Source of the DNA: Anabaena lutea FACHB-196 | GTDB taxonomy: Bacteria > Cyanobacteriota > Cyanobacteriia > Cyanobacteriales > Nostocaceae | Length of the DNA stretch: 64,000 nucleotides | Direction: 5' to 3' | Assembly (NCBI RefSeq): GCF_014698305.1 | Contig: NZ_JACJST010000026.1 | Span: 1 to 64,000, forward strand | Part shown: in pieces, positions 17,005-26,789 of the stretch | How positions within the stretch are numbered: position 1 is the first letter of the stretch | How the letters are laid out: each line of letters starts with the position of its first letter | The notes under the pieces: model-generated | Seen by the model: only the letters and a program-made list of their open reading frames with translations | Databases searched by the model: none | Told to the model about the DNA's origin: nothing | Made by a program: the position numbers and the translations under genes

Positions 17005-17586
17005 ATGAGCTTGTCCCCACAATTAATCACTTTGGGTCAGTACCTGGCTGGTGAATTTGACAATCAGGAACAGGCTATGGCAGAACCTGTTTGGTATGTT
17101 CACCTGCGTTTATGGCAACGACCAATTAATCTTTTCTCAGAAGACAGTATCACCCTATTTGCTGAACAAGCGAATACTGTCAACCTAGACAAACCTTACC
17201 GCCAAAGAATCATGCGGTTAAGACAGGAGTCTGAGTTTCTACAAGTGCAATACTATATGCCTAAAGATCCAAATGCCCTCCGAGGCGCAGGTAGTAACCC
17301 CGCTTTACTGAATCAGTTGACATCAGAGCAGTTAGATTTACTACCAGGCTGTATTTTGTCAGTGACTCAGGAAACCCTAGCCCCTAATCTTTATCGGTTT
17401 ACTGCTTCTGCACCTCCAGCAAGTATTTGCAGTTTTACTTATCTTGGCAACAGGATACAAGTTTCTTTGGGTTTTGAGGCTACTGAAACCAAATTTCTCA
17501 GCTACGACAAAGGAATTGATTCCGAGACTGGAAAAGCCACATGGGGAGCAACAGTCGGTCCTTATCGCTACACGAAGATTCATTGA
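17005..17586 (+). CDS. cpcT: CpcT/CpeT family phycobiliprotein chromophore lyase
   Basis: T-type lyases attach phycocyanobilin to Cys-153/155 of the beta subunits of phycocyanin and phycoerythrocyanin during phycobilisome assembly. The 193-residue protein shows the family layout LGQYLAGEFDNQEQAM...PVWYVHLRLWQRPI, YRQRIMRLRQ, and the late ETGKATWGATVGPYRYTKI ending. I chose ATG 17005 because the six codons upstream begin with TTG and add nothing conserved. CpcT and CpeT are not easily told apart by eye; cpcT is used as the default. It converges with a STAS gene 16 bases away. Confidence 0.9.
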   Translation: MSLSPQLITLGQYLAGEFDNQEQAMAEPVWYVHLRLWQRPINLFSEDSITLFAEQANTVNLDKPYRQRIMRLRQESEFLQVQYYMPKDPNALRGAGSNPALLNQLTSEQLDLLPGCILSVTQETLAPNLYRFTASAPPASICSFTYLGNRIQVSLGFEATETKFLSYDKGIDSETGKATWGATVGPYRYTKIH

Positions 17587-17602
17587 AGATCCACTCTTTA
17601 CG

Positions 17603-18082
17603 TCAAGTCGATTCATCTGCCAATGATTGGACAAATTGAGCAGATGCGGAATTTAAACCAGACGTGGGGCTTGTCTGGTGAGTATTTTGATGTCCTGGCT
17701 CGAAAAGATGATGATCGTTGCTGACTAAGCTGGGGAACAGGGTTTCTAAAGCTTCTGCTTCAGTTTCAAAGATTTCAAAAACTGTGTCCATCATTGTCAC
17801 CTCAAAAACAAGTTTGGCATCTGGGTGGACATTGCAAATGCGGAAACTGCCCTTAACTTTATCAGCATCACGCATCCCAGCGACCAAAGCAGTGAGACCA
17901 GAACTATCAATAAAATCTACTTGTTCCAGGTTCACAACTACATGACGACTGATTTTGGAAATACATTCCTGTAATTTCAGACGAAATTGCCAAGCAGTTG
18001 TGATGTCTAAGCGATCTGTAGGTTTCAAAACAATTACAGTACTGCCGTCTTGGGTTGTATAGGCTTTTTGGTCTATATTCAC
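17603..18082 (-). CDS. STAS-domain anti-sigma-factor antagonist-like protein
   Basis: STAS proteins bind partner-switching kinases and are controlled by phosphorylation of a conserved Ser/Thr. The STAS fold spans about 8-110, with VIVLKPTDRLDITTAWQF, VVNLEQVDFIDSSGLTALVAGMR (the phosphoserine site is expected in DSSG) and FRICNVHPDAKLVFEVTMMD. The last 45 residues are a Ser/His/Thr-rich tail. I chose GTG 18082 because it has GGAG 8-9 bases upstream; an ATG at 18190 would add 36 residues with no conserved features and no ribosome-binding site. The partner kinase is not in the window. Confidence 0.85.
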   Translation of the reverse strand: MNIDQKAYTTQDGSTVIVLKPTDRLDITTAWQFRLKLQECISKISRHVVVNLEQVDFIDSSGLTALVAGMRDADKVKGSFRICNVHPDAKLVFEVTMMDTVFEIFETEAEALETLFPSLVSNDHHLFEPGHQNTHQTSPTSGLNSASAQFVQSLADEST

Positions 18083-18334
18083 TGTACTTCTCCGTGATAT
18101 GGGCTGAATATCAACTACTTTTGTATATAGACTTAAAATTAGTGAGCCAAAAAACTTGCTGTTCTTTTCATCTTTAAATTTCACCTTCATTGGGATAGTT
18201 CTTAGATTTTTAGTAAGTTAGTTGGCTCACCAGACACAGAATCATCCTCAGATGAAATTGGAGATGAGCAAGCTACAGCTAAAAACACGACATTTTTGGG
18301 AAATGTCCGTATTTAGTAGTTTAACGCACATACC

Positions 18335-19381
18335 TTAAGTATGACTTGGTGTCCAGTTGATCCAATCTTGAGGCTTGAGAAAAGTTTCATACAACTCAGC
18401 TTCGGGCGAATTGGGTTCTGGTTTGTAGCCGTATTCCCAACGCACTAAAGGTGGTAGGGACATGAGAATGGATTCTGTGCGTCCGTTGGTTTGGAGTCCA
18501 AAAATTGTCCCCCGGTCGTAAACCAAGTTAAATTCTACATATCTGCCGCGACGGTATAGTTGAAAATTCCGTTGGCGATCGCCATATTCTATCCCATGTC
18601 GTCTTTGCACAATTGGTACATAGGCTGGTAAAAAGGCTCGACCACAGTCTTGCACCAATGCAAATAATTCTTCCCAAGTCCGTGGTGGTAGTTTTCCTAC
18701 CTCATTACTATAAATAGCTGCTGCCCCATTGGGGTCGGGTCCGCGATATATAGCCCCTTGACCATCTTGGTAATCCAAAAACAAACCGCCCACACCGCGT
18801 GTTTCATCTCGATGTTTGAGATAGAAATATTCATCACACCAACGCTTAAACACCGGATAATATTCTGGGTGATGTTGATCGCAAGCCTGTTTGAGAGTTT
18901 GATGGAAATGGGCTGCATCTTCAGCAAAGGGATAATAAGGTGTCAAATCAGCGCCACCACCAAACCACCATACTGGGCCTGCTTCAAAATAGCGGTAATT
19001 TAAATGGACTGTGGGTACGTAAGGATTACGGGGATGTAACACCAGTGAAGTTCCTGTGGCATAAAAGCCGTGTCCTTCTGCTTCAGGGCGTTGAGCTAAA
19101 ATTGACGGTGGCAGATGGGAACCCCAAACTTCAGAAAAATTTACACCAGCTTGTTCAAAGATAGCCCCATCACGCAGTACACGCGATCGCCCGCCACCCC
19201 CTTCTGGACGCTGCCAACTGTCTTCTTGAAACTTACCAACACCATCCAGTTCCTCTAAACCTTGAGTAATTTCGGCTTGTAAATTTTGCATAAACTGACT
19301 GACTCTAGCCTGAGCGTCAGATGCTGGAAGAAAGTGGGATGATTCTGCTGCTAGAGTGGGTGTTTGCGAGTTGGTCAACAT
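18335..19381 (-). CDS. hemF: Oxygen-dependent coproporphyrinogen III oxidase
   Basis: HemF decarboxylates two propionates of coproporphyrinogen III to vinyl groups using O2, giving protoporphyrinogen IX for haem and chlorophyll synthesis in the cytoplasm. The 348-residue length is typical. Family blocks seen are [57 protein letters not shown] and [32 protein letters not shown]. The N-terminal 25 residues are a variable leader. It is a single gene facing left, with nothing obviously related next to it. The call is secure. Confidence 0.97.
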   Translation of the reverse strand: MLTNSQTPTLAAESSHFLPASDAQARVSQFMQNLQAEITQGLEELDGVGKFQEDSWQRPEGGGGRSRVLRDGAIFEQAGVNFSEVWGSHLPPSILAQRPEAEGHGFYATGTSLVLHPRNPYVPTVHLNYRYFEAGPVWWFGGGADLTPYYPFAEDAAHFHQTLKQACDQHHPEYYPVFKRWCDEYFYLKHRDETRGVGGLFLDYQDGQGAIYRGPDPNGAAAIYSNEVGKLPPRTWEELFALVQDCGRAFLPAYVPIVQRRHGIEYGDRQRNFQLYRRGRYVEFNLVYDRGTIFGLQTNGRTESILMSLPPLVRWEYGYKPEPNSPEAELYETFLKPQDWINWTPSHT

Positions 19382-19766
19382 AGATTCCCGAACCTAAAAT
19401 TACAATTTCTGTGAAAGCTACAAATTTTCATTTTCAAAATTTGTCGGCAATCAGAGCCACCAAAGCTCAAGAATGCCAAAACTGCTTTTTCCTAGTTGTC
19501 AAGCTTTTACACCATTGATGGGCATGACTAGAGCTATTGTCCCTCAAATGCGTATAGGCTTGTATATTAACCAAGTTTTTTTTCGACTTTTTGCTTGGAA
19601 CATTCTGGTACGAATACCAGACTCTGACCAATTAGTCTACAAAGTAGTTTGTTTGTTGTCTGGCATCTGTGGCAAATAGATGAAAGGCTCAAGCAAAAAG
19701 CTACTGCCGAAAATGCCAAAGTTACCAGATACTGTGTAGGTTTGCTCCTAGAGGAGGATGAGAAAA
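19382..19766. other. Divergent intergenic region hemF / SRPBCC gene
   Basis: About 385 bases containing the hemF promoter side and the leader of the SRPBCC gene. A short rightward reading frame (19473-19679) has no recognisable family or ribosome-binding site. Nothing else is apparent. Confidence 0.45.
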
Positions 19767-20291
19767 GTGCAAAGTTGGTTGTCAAAATTCAGCCACCGCA
19801 AACGTCTTCGATTTTGCGCTGCTCTGGTGCGGACGTATCGAGAGATCAGTTCTGCTTCTGTAGATGAACTGTGGCAACAAGTAGTTGACTTCACAGATGT
19901 TTCTTGGCATCCACTACTCAAAAGTACCAACGTACCATTAGGACTAGTCCCCAAACCTGGATTGATTTTCCAGGCTTTCACACGCTTTTCGCCGATTCCC
20001 ATCCAGATTTTTGTAGAATGCGTCAATCCCAAAAAAATGCTGAGTATCCGCATTTTGGCAATTCCCGGAATTGAGGAACGGGTGACATACCAAGTGGAGT
20101 CAACTGTTTGTGGAAGTTATTTATCTTATTCTGTGACATTACGCGGTTGGTTATCACCTCTAATTTGGTCGTTCTCTCGTCCTTATGCAGATCGGGTAGC
20201 ACGTTCCTTGGTTGAAGCTGTAGAAAAGGCAGCATTACCAACAGTATCAGGCAAGAAAAAATCTTTGGATAATAGTTGTTTTGATTTTTAA
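19767..20291 (+). CDS. SRPBCC (START/Bet v1-like) family protein
   Basis: A protein of 174 residues with the helix-grip pattern of polyketide cyclase/SRPBCC proteins: an opening REISSASVDELWQQVVDFTDVSWHPLL, the beta strand turn PGLIFQAFTRFSPIPIQIFVECVNPKKMLSIRIL, a GIEERVTYQVEST strand and a C-terminal helix RPYADRVARSLVEAVEKAA. Such proteins bind lipids or other hydrophobic ligands. I favour GTG 19767, which has GGAGG (19753-19757) nine bases upstream; ATG 19758 sits directly against that Shine-Dalgarno sequence. It precedes mrp in the same direction but 130 bases away. Confidence 0.72.
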   Translation: MQSWLSKFSHRKRLRFCAALVRTYREISSASVDELWQQVVDFTDVSWHPLLKSTNVPLGLVPKPGLIFQAFTRFSPIPIQIFVECVNPKKMLSIRILAIPGIEERVTYQVESTVCGSYLSYSVTLRGWLSPLIWSFSRPYADRVARSLVEAVEKAALPTVSGKKKSLDNSCFDF

Positions 20292-20423
20292 GTCGGGTGA
20301 CAGGTGACAGAAAGCAGGGGAAAATTAATAAACCAATGACTAATGACCCAAGAAAGTTAAGATGCAAGTAGGTAAAAATGACAATTTTTTAAATTTTATT
20401 AAGGCGGCAAGGGTATACACGCT

Positions 20424-21494
20424 ATGTATGATGTTTTAGATGCTCACTCAGTCCTAGAAGTCTTGCGACCAGTTGAAGATCCAGAGCTTCGCAAAAGCCT
20501 GGTAGAACTGAATATGATTCGCAACGTCAAAATTGACGCTGGCAAGGTTAGCTTTACTTTGGTGTTGACAACTCCCGCCTGTCCCTTACGGGAATTTATT
20601 GTTGAAGATTGTAAAAAAGCGGTATACAAGCTCCCAGGTGTGATAGATATCAGTGTAGAAGTGACAGCAGAAACACCACAACAAAAAAGCTTACCTGACC
20701 GTAATGGTGTTCCGGGCGTAAAAAATATTATTGCTGTTTCTAGCGGTAAAGGCGGCGTTGGTAAAAGCACAGTGGCGGTAAATGTTGCCGTGGCTCTAGC
20801 ACAAACAGGAGCTAAAGTCGGCTTGTTAGATGCGGATATTTACGGGCCTAATGACCCTACCATGCTGGGTTTGGCTGATGCCAAAATTGCTGTTCGCTCC
20901 ACAGAAACAGGTGAAATCCTGGAACCTGCTTTTAATCATGGTGTTAAATTAGTCTCAATGGGCTTTTTAATTGACCGAGATCAGCCTGTGATTTGGCGTG
21001 GACCAATGCTCAATGGCATAATTCGCCAATTTCTCTATCAGGTGGAATGGGGAGAACTGGACTATTTAATTGTGGATATGCCACCAGGAACAGGAGATGC
21101 TCAGTTAACTTTAACCCAAGCAGTACCGATAGCTGGGGCAGTGATTGTCACCACACCGCAAACAGTAGCGCTATTGGATTCGCGGAAGGGGTTGCGGATG
21201 TTCCAGCAGTTGAATATCCCGGTATTGGGAATTGTGGAAAATATGAGCTATTTTATTCCCCCAGATCAACCGGATAAGCAATATGATATTTTCGGTTCCG
21301 GAGGTGGCTCAAAAACTGCCGCAGAATTAGGAGTACCACTGTTGGGATGTGTACCTTTAGAAATTTCTACTAGAATTGGCGGTGATCATGGTGTGCCAAT
21401 AGTTGTTGCTCAACCAGATTCAGCTTCGGCTATTGCCCTGAAAGCGATCGCTTTAACTATCGCCGGTAAAGTATCAGTGGCTGCTCTAACATAA
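20424..21494 (+). CDS. mrp: Mrp/NBP35 family P-loop Fe-S carrier protein (ApbC-like)
   Basis: The 356-residue ATPase assembles and delivers iron-sulfur clusters, comparable to plastid HCF101. A MIP18/DUF59 domain occupies 1-90 (VLRPVEDPELRKSLVELNMI, with PACPLREFI). The P-loop ATPase begins at 101, with Walker A SGKGGVGKST at 107-116 and DYLIVDMPPGTGDAQLTL. The usual CxxC of bacterial Mrp, expected after ENMSYF, is absent: the sequence is ENMSYFIPPDQPDKQYDIFG. This is as I recall it in other cyanobacterial homologues. The call is secure; a function in photosystem I cluster insertion is possible by analogy only. Confidence 0.93.
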   Translation: MYDVLDAHSVLEVLRPVEDPELRKSLVELNMIRNVKIDAGKVSFTLVLTTPACPLREFIVEDCKKAVYKLPGVIDISVEVTAETPQQKSLPDRNGVPGVKNIIAVSSGKGGVGKSTVAVNVAVALAQTGAKVGLLDADIYGPNDPTMLGLADAKIAVRSTETGEILEPAFNHGVKLVSMGFLIDRDQPVIWRGPMLNGIIRQFLYQVEWGELDYLIVDMPPGTGDAQLTLTQAVPIAGAVIVTTPQTVALLDSRKGLRMFQQLNIPVLGIVENMSYFIPPDQPDKQYDIFGSGGGSKTAAELGVPLLGCVPLEISTRIGGDHGVPIVVAQPDSASAIALKAIALTIAGKVSVAALT

Positions 21495-21508
21495 GGCAGC
21501 TATGCTGA

Positions 21509-21630
21509 AGGCAAAAGGCAGAAGGCAGAAGGCAGAAGGCAGGTAAGTCTTACTTTTCTCTTCCCCGCGTCTCCCTATCTCCGCGTCCCCGTGTCTCCCT
21601 ATTATCTCCCTATCTCCGCGTCCCCAATCC
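21509..21630. repeat. Short tandem repeat block upstream of rodA
   Basis: GGCAGAA heptamers (21509-21543, about 4.5 copies) are followed by CTCCCTATCTCCGCGTCCC-type degenerate repeats (about 21558-21630). The complementary GGGGAGACGCGGGGACGC type occurs after rodA at about 22995-23032, so rodA is flanked by inverted related repeats. Confidence 0.7.
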
Positions 21631-21660
21631 CCGTTTAACGCTCAAGTTTCTCCTCGCACA

Positions 21661-22974
21661 ATGTTATTAAAACCTTCACTCCCCAAAATCCGCTGGCAAT
21701 ATTGGGTTAAACCCTGGCAGCAAGTAGATTGGCTATTGTTTTGTTTACCTGTAGCCCTGAGTATGTTTGGCGGTCTGATGATTCTGAGTACAGAACTGAA
21801 GCAGCCAGTAACTGACTGGTGGTGGCACTGGCTTGTAGCTGGGATTGGCTCAATCATAGCTTTGTTTTTGGCTCGTTGCCGCTACGAAAACCTGATTCAG
21901 TGGCACTGGATAACTTACGCGCTGACTAATTTTAGTTTGATAATTGTGATGATCGCTGGTACTAGTGCCAAAGGCGCACAGCGATGGATTAGCATTGGTG
22001 GCTTCAATGTCCAACCCTCAGAATTTGCCAAAATAGGGATGATTATCACCCTAGCAGCTTTACTGCACAGACGTACAGCTTCTACCCTTGACAGTGTGTT
22101 CCGTGTCTTGGCAATCTCTGCTATTCCTTGGGCATTAATATTTTTACAACCAGATTTGGCTACATCTCTAGTATTTGGGGCGATAGTTCTAGGAATGCTT
22201 TATTGGGCAAATGCCAATCCGGGTTGGTTAATCCTGATGATTTCCCCGGTGGTGTCGGCAATTCTGTTTAGTATATCCTGGCCTTTGTCAAGTCCGATAG
22301 TGTTGCTTAAAGAACTATCTTTTAGCCCTTTGGGTTTAGCGTGGGCAGGTGCTATGGGGATTGTGGGATGGCAGACTTTACCCTGGCGGAGATTTAATGT
22401 TGGTGCTATTGCTGCTTTTAGTCTCAATATGTTGGGGGGTGAATTAGGAGTTTTCGCTTGGAATCACGTATTAAAAGAATATCAAAAAGACAGGCTGAGT
22501 GTATTTATTAATCCTGAACATGATCCCCTTGGTGCGGGTTATCACTTAATTCAATCTCGTATTGCCATTGGTGCCGGAGAAGTTTGGGGATGGGGTTTGT
22601 TCAAAGGTCCGATGACTCAACTCAATTTTGTACCTGAGCAGCACACAGATTTTATTTTCTCTGCCGTTGGTGAAGAATTCGGTTTTGTTGGTTGTTTAAT
22701 AGTATTATTTGTCTTCTGCTTGATTTGCTTCCGTCTACTACACGTAGCTCAAACCGCCAAAGATAATTTTGGTTCGTTGTTGGCTATCGGTGTTTTATCG
22801 ATGATTGTGTTTCAACTAATTGTGAATGTGGGCATGACTGTTGGTTTAGCACCTGTAGCTGGTATACCCTTACCTTGGATGAGTTATGGTCGTTCTGCGA
22901 TGCTGACCAACTTCATCTCTTTAGGAATAGTAGAATCTGTAGCCAATTTCCGCCAACGTCAAAAATATTATTAA
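21661..22974 (+). CDS. rodA: Peptidoglycan glycosyltransferase RodA (SEDS family)
   Basis: SEDS proteins polymerise glycan strands of peptidoglycan from lipid II; RodA does so for lateral wall growth with a class B penicillin-binding protein. The 437-residue polytopic inner-membrane protein has GAQRWISIGGFNVQPSEFAKI, FLQPDLATSLVF, the periplasmic loop INPEHDPLGAGYHLIQSRIAIGAG and VPEQHTDFIFSAVGEEFGFVG. The GxGYH and PEQHTDFIF motifs favour RodA over FtsW. A long loop around 205-265 is family-typical in cyanobacteria. It is 165 bases after mrp with repeats between them, so co-transcription is unlikely. Confidence 0.92.
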   Translation: MLLKPSLPKIRWQYWVKPWQQVDWLLFCLPVALSMFGGLMILSTELKQPVTDWWWHWLVAGIGSIIALFLARCRYENLIQWHWITYALTNFSLIIVMIAGTSAKGAQRWISIGGFNVQPSEFAKIGMIITLAALLHRRTASTLDSVFRVLAISAIPWALIFLQPDLATSLVFGAIVLGMLYWANANPGWLILMISPVVSAILFSISWPLSSPIVLLKELSFSPLGLAWAGAMGIVGWQTLPWRRFNVGAIAAFSLNMLGGELGVFAWNHVLKEYQKDRLSVFINPEHDPLGAGYHLIQSRIAIGAGEVWGWGLFKGPMTQLNFVPEQHTDFIFSAVGEEFGFVGCLIVLFVFCLICFRLLHVAQTAKDNFGSLLAIGVLSMIVFQLIVNVGMTVGLAPVAGIPLPWMSYGRSAMLTNFISLGIVESVANFRQRQKYY

Positions 22975-23166
22975 ATTAGGTGGCAGGTGACTAGGGAGAT
23001 GGGGAGACGCGGGGACGCTCAAGATGGGGAGAGTATTTATCTTTATTCGTCCAGCACCCAGCAAGAAAGCCCCCAGCAAGAAAGCCGATTTATTCCCTAT
23101 TCCCTCTGACAACTGACAAACAATTAATATTAAGGTATTAACAGAGAATAAACCGAGGGTAAAAAC

Positions 23167-23361
23167 ATGATTCTTCCTGGAGCAACTGTTCGCGTCAAAA
23201 ATCCCGCAGACACCTATTATCGCTATGAAGGACTTGTGCAACGGGTCAGTGATGGCAAGGTAGCTGTACTTTTTGAAGGTGGTAATTGGGATAAATTAAT
23301 TACCTTTCGCTTGCCAGAATTAGAACCTGTAGATACTACAGCCAAGAAAAAAGGAAAATAG
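23167..23361 (+). CDS. ndhS: NDH-1 complex subunit S (ferredoxin-docking)
   Basis: NdhS is a small SH3-like subunit that helps ferredoxin dock to the photosynthetic NDH-1 complex on the thylakoid membrane, supporting cyclic electron flow and respiration. The 64 residues match the family closely: [30 protein letters not shown] followed by [21 protein letters not shown] and a short lysine-rich tail. A GAGGG ribosome-binding site lies just upstream (23154-23158). It stands alone. The call is secure by motif; the gene is short and easily missed. Confidence 0.93.
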   Translation: MILPGATVRVKNPADTYYRYEGLVQRVSDGKVAVLFEGGNWDKLITFRLPELEPVDTTAKKKGK

Positions 23362-23465
23362 CTAATAGCTAATAGGTAATGGGTGATGGGTGATAGGTAA
23401 TTAGATGATAATTCTCAACTGTTGACTCAGCGCTCGTTACTCGGCACTCGTTACTCAGCACTCCC

Positions 23466-24122
23466 ATGCGTCTACCTTTACCACAGTTTGCTACAGGCGA
23501 TCGCCATCCTCACCACATTGGGGAGGTGATCGAAACCGCGACTACTGAATTTTTGGCACAGTGTTTAGAACCGGAAGACTTGAGTTTTCCGCCTATGCCA
23601 CCTTTTGGTAGTTGGGTTTGTGCTGTGGATGAAGAATCTGGCAATCAAGTCTATGCTGTGGTGTATCATGCCACAACTATGCCTATAGATTCTGTACACA
23701 GAGCCAGGGCGTTGGGGTTGTCCTTGCAAACTTTGCGCGAGGAACAACCCCAGATATTTGCTATGCTCAGAACTGAATTTCGGGCTGCGATTGTTGGATT
23801 TGAGCAGCAGTCTCAAAATCTAAGTTATAACCAAGGAATATATCAGTATCTCCCCCCCCGTCCACCTCAGATTCATCAAGCTGTTTATCGGTGTCAACCA
23901 GAAGCAATTGTCAAGTTCACTGAAAAACTAGATTTTTTGCGGACATTACTTTTGATTAACGGTGCGCCGGTAGAATCTTTGGCCGCGTCTGCCATTCGTG
24001 AAGTTTACCAGTTACGCAAAGCTGATCGAGAATGGTTGATTAAAGCTGGACGACACCTGAGTGTGCTGCTAAAAGACGATTATGATCGCTTACGGTTTAT
24101 TTTGAGTCAAATCCACCCGTAG
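23466..24122 (+). CDS. HAS-barrel domain protein, cyanobacterial conserved
   Basis: The 218-residue protein starts with a region like the HAS barrel (about 15-115), the small beta domain found at the front of HerA/FtsK-type and ATP synthase-like ATPases: HIGEVIETATTEFLAQCLEP and SWVCAVDEESGNQVYAVVYHATTMPID. The rest is mostly helical with no ATPase motif, so it is a stand-alone barrel protein. Function unknown. It follows ndhS in the same direction but with about 100 bases of repeat DNA between them. The domain call is moderate. Confidence 0.7.
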   Translation: MRLPLPQFATGDRHPHHIGEVIETATTEFLAQCLEPEDLSFPPMPPFGSWVCAVDEESGNQVYAVVYHATTMPIDSVHRARALGLSLQTLREEQPQIFAMLRTEFRAAIVGFEQQSQNLSYNQGIYQYLPPRPPQIHQAVYRCQPEAIVKFTEKLDFLRTLLLINGAPVESLAASAIREVYQLRKADREWLIKAGRHLSVLLKDDYDRLRFILSQIHP

Positions 24123-24267
24123 GCTGTTAGTTCCTAAACAATTGCCTGGTTAGTGTTAAGTTAAGTTTTTTTAATATTTATTCAGGGGAGCTTTTGAAAG
24201 TTATATAAATCAGGCGATAGTTCTTCCGATTATCGCAGCTGCACCGTTGCCCATTTCAGTCCTACCT

Positions 24268-26412
24268 ATGGAACTCTTATTACAAGTGCTGGCTTCGGAA
24301 CCAACCTCCCAAGTTCTTGGTAAGGAACCCATTGTTCCCTTTGCTATTTTATTGGTGGTTATCTTAGTTATACCTATCCTTTTTGATCGGCTAAGATTGC
24401 CAGGATTAGTGGGTTTGGTTTGCGCTGGGGTAGTACTTGGTCCATCAGGCTGGCGTTTATTGGAGTCAGAATCGCCAATGATTACCTTGCTATCAGACAT
24501 TGGGTTAGTTTACTTAATGTTTATAGCTGGATTGGAATTTAATATCAAAGTTTTTCGTGAACAGAAAATTCGTTCTTTGGTATTTGGTAGTTTGACTTTC
24601 AGTCTACCCCTGATAATCGGCACATTAGTAGGACGATTTTTGGGCTTTGGCTGGGATACTTCCATATTAATTGGTGCTTTACTTGCCTCTCACTCTCTTT
24701 TGGCATATCCGATTCTCAGTCATTTGGGAGTAGTCAATAACGAGGCTATCACCATGACAATGGGAGCTACAATTTTTACTGATATCGGCACACTGCTGAT
24801 ATTAAGTGTTTGTATAGCAAGCTCTCAGGCGGGGGTATTCAGCGTTGAGCAACTAATTCCCTTAATAGCATTAATAACAATTTACGCTTTGATAGTGTTA
24901 GTAGGATTTGATTGGGCAGGTAAAGAATTTTTCAGAAGGTCTGGAGACGACGAGGGCAACAAGTTTTTATTTGTCTTAATGTCTGTGTTTGTTGCCGCTG
25001 TAGTTGCTCAAATGATGGGGTTAGAAAAAATAGTCGGTGTGTTTTTAGCGGGTTTGGCGGTGAATGAAGCTGTGGGCGAAGGGCCAGTTAAAGAAAAATT
25101 GGTGTTTATTGGCAGTGTGTTATTTATTCCCATTTTCTTTGTTGATCTAGGTTCAAGGATTGATTTACCTGCCTTTTTTGACGGCGATAGCACAATCAAG
25201 TTATTGTTGTTAATTTTCTGCGGTTTGATTACTAGCAAATTTATAGCTGCTTTGTTGGCAAAACTGGTTTACCGCTATAACTGGCAGGAAACTCTAACAA
25301 TTTGGTCGTTGTCAATTCCTTTGGTAAGTACGACATTAGCTGTGGCATTAGGAGGATATCGGTCAGGGTTACTGCCACCATTGGTATTCAACAGTGTGAT
25401 TGTTTTAATGGTGATGACAGCGACTTTGGGTCCCTGGCTGACGAGTGTGGTGGCTGCGAGTGCTACTGGTTTAACTTGTTCATCAGTTCAAGAGGAATCA
25501 CCAAGGACTCTGTCTGAACAGCAAGGAGAATCAGCACATGATCATTTGACTATAGTTGTACCTTTGTATAATCCCCATAATCAAAGGTATTTGATTGAAA
25601 TGGCGGCATTATTGGCGTGTCAGTCCAATGGCAAAATTTTACCATTAGCGATCGCTCATGCTACGGCTCAGATGGATACACCCCAGTTAGAAGTCGCTTG
25701 GCAACGGAGTGAGCGGTTATTAGCAAAAGCCACAGCACAAAGTCAATTATTGGGCGCAAAAGCTGAACCATTACTGCGAATTGATGATGCCTTTGCCCCA
25801 GGAATTAGTCGGGCGGCTCGTGAACAAAAGGCAAATTTAATTGTCATGGGTTGGGGTAAACGTACCGGCTTGAGGGCGCGTTTGTTGGGTAATGTGATTG
25901 ATAGTGTCCTTTGGGCATCCCATTGCCCTGTGGCGGTGGCACGTCTGGTGGAATCACCAAAAAAAATTCAGCGCATTCTCGTGCCAATAGAAAACTTAAT
26001 GACTCCCACACTAACACCTGTGAAATTTGCCCAGATGTTAGCCGATGCCAATCAGAGCCACATTACTATCTTGAATGTGTGCGATCGCCGCACCAGTTCG
26101 AGTAAAATTGCTGCTAGGCGATCGCATCTCTCTGTACTAGTATCTAAATTAGCTTTGGCTCATCCGCCTGAGATTCAAATTATTGCTCATGAAAATGTTG
26201 CCCAAGCGATTTTGCAAGCCGCCAGACTATATGATTTAATTGTGTTGCCTTTTATCCGTAATCGTACTAGTCCGGGAGGATTAGCCATTAGTGATGTTAC
26301 CAACCAATTAGTTAGCCAACTGACTTGCTCAATCATTATTCTGGGAGAACCCCAACACAATCAAAATGTACTTTGGTCAAAAACTATTCCTAGTAATACA
26401 GCTTCTGTGTAA
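24268..26412 (+). CDS. CPA2-type cation:proton antiporter with C-terminal Usp domains
   Basis: The membrane part (about 10-410) is a monovalent cation:proton antiporter-2 domain of 12-13 helices, with VPFAILLVVILVIPILFDRLRLPGLVGLVCAGVVLGPSGW and IGALLASHSLLAYPIL. A cytoplasmic tail of 300 residues holds two universal-stress-like segments (about 430-565 and 575-705); the first ends in GWGKRTGLRARLLGNVIDSVLWASHCPVAVAR, a nucleotide-binding Usp signature. The family exchanges Na+ or K+ for H+ at the plasma membrane; the Usp part may sense nucleotides. I chose ATG 24268 over a TTG 21 bases upstream. Confidence 0.9.
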   Translation: MELLLQVLASEPTSQVLGKEPIVPFAILLVVILVIPILFDRLRLPGLVGLVCAGVVLGPSGWRLLESESPMITLLSDIGLVYLMFIAGLEFNIKVFREQKIRSLVFGSLTFSLPLIIGTLVGRFLGFGWDTSILIGALLASHSLLAYPILSHLGVVNNEAITMTMGATIFTDIGTLLILSVCIASSQAGVFSVEQLIPLIALITIYALIVLVGFDWAGKEFFRRSGDDEGNKFLFVLMSVFVAAVVAQMMGLEKIVGVFLAGLAVNEAVGEGPVKEKLVFIGSVLFIPIFFVDLGSRIDLPAFFDGDSTIKLLLLIFCGLITSKFIAALLAKLVYRYNWQETLTIWSLSIPLVSTTLAVALGGYRSGLLPPLVFNSVIVLMVMTATLGPWLTSVVAASATGLTCSSVQEESPRTLSEQQGESAHDHLTIVVPLYNPHNQRYLIEMAALLACQSNGKILPLAIAHATAQMDTPQLEVAWQRSERLLAKATAQSQLLGAKAEPLLRIDDAFAPGISRAAREQKANLIVMGWGKRTGLRARLLGNVIDSVLWASHCPVAVARLVESPKKIQRILVPIENLMTPTLTPVKFAQMLADANQSHITILNVCDRRTSSSKIAARRSHLSVLVSKLALAHPPEIQIIAHENVAQAILQAARLYDLIVLPFIRNRTSPGGLAISDVTNQLVSQLTCSIIILGEPQHNQNVLWSKTIPSNTASV

Positions 26413-26789
26413 AAATACTTTAAAAAACATTTATAGCAGCTGACAGAGAACAGGAGACTCTTGACAGTCTGAAAAGTCTTTTGGTGTCTAGGTTTTATAA
26501 TCAGTTGGTGTCCTCACCGCCCTGTCCGTTGCTTTATATTCTTTTTGAAGATTTGATGAACTCTAGCTAAAAATCCTCGAATTATTAGAAGATGTTAGTT
26601 ATTTTGCTTCTTTAATCATGCAGGCAACAAATATGAGGATCACAACATTGTATATGTAGAAAAATTATCCGATCCACAAATACATTTTTCCGTGATCTTC
26701 GTTAGTTATCTATTTTTGTACCCTAGCTGGGTAATCCAAGAATCAAGATCATACCAATTGGAAATAACTGTAAAATTACCGAGAAATTT
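26413..26789. other. Intergenic region upstream of the UDP-xylose synthase gene
   Basis: About 375 bases with no reading frame of note. It must hold the promoter for the UDP-sugar genes that start the polysaccharide locus. AT-rich stretches lie near 26640-26760; no confident promoter or riboswitch could be picked. Confidence 0.5.

Noticed and set aside
19473-19679. 68-codon rightward reading frame upstream of the SRPBCC gene
   Set aside because: No recognisable domain, no ribosome-binding site and a composition typical of untranslated DNA.
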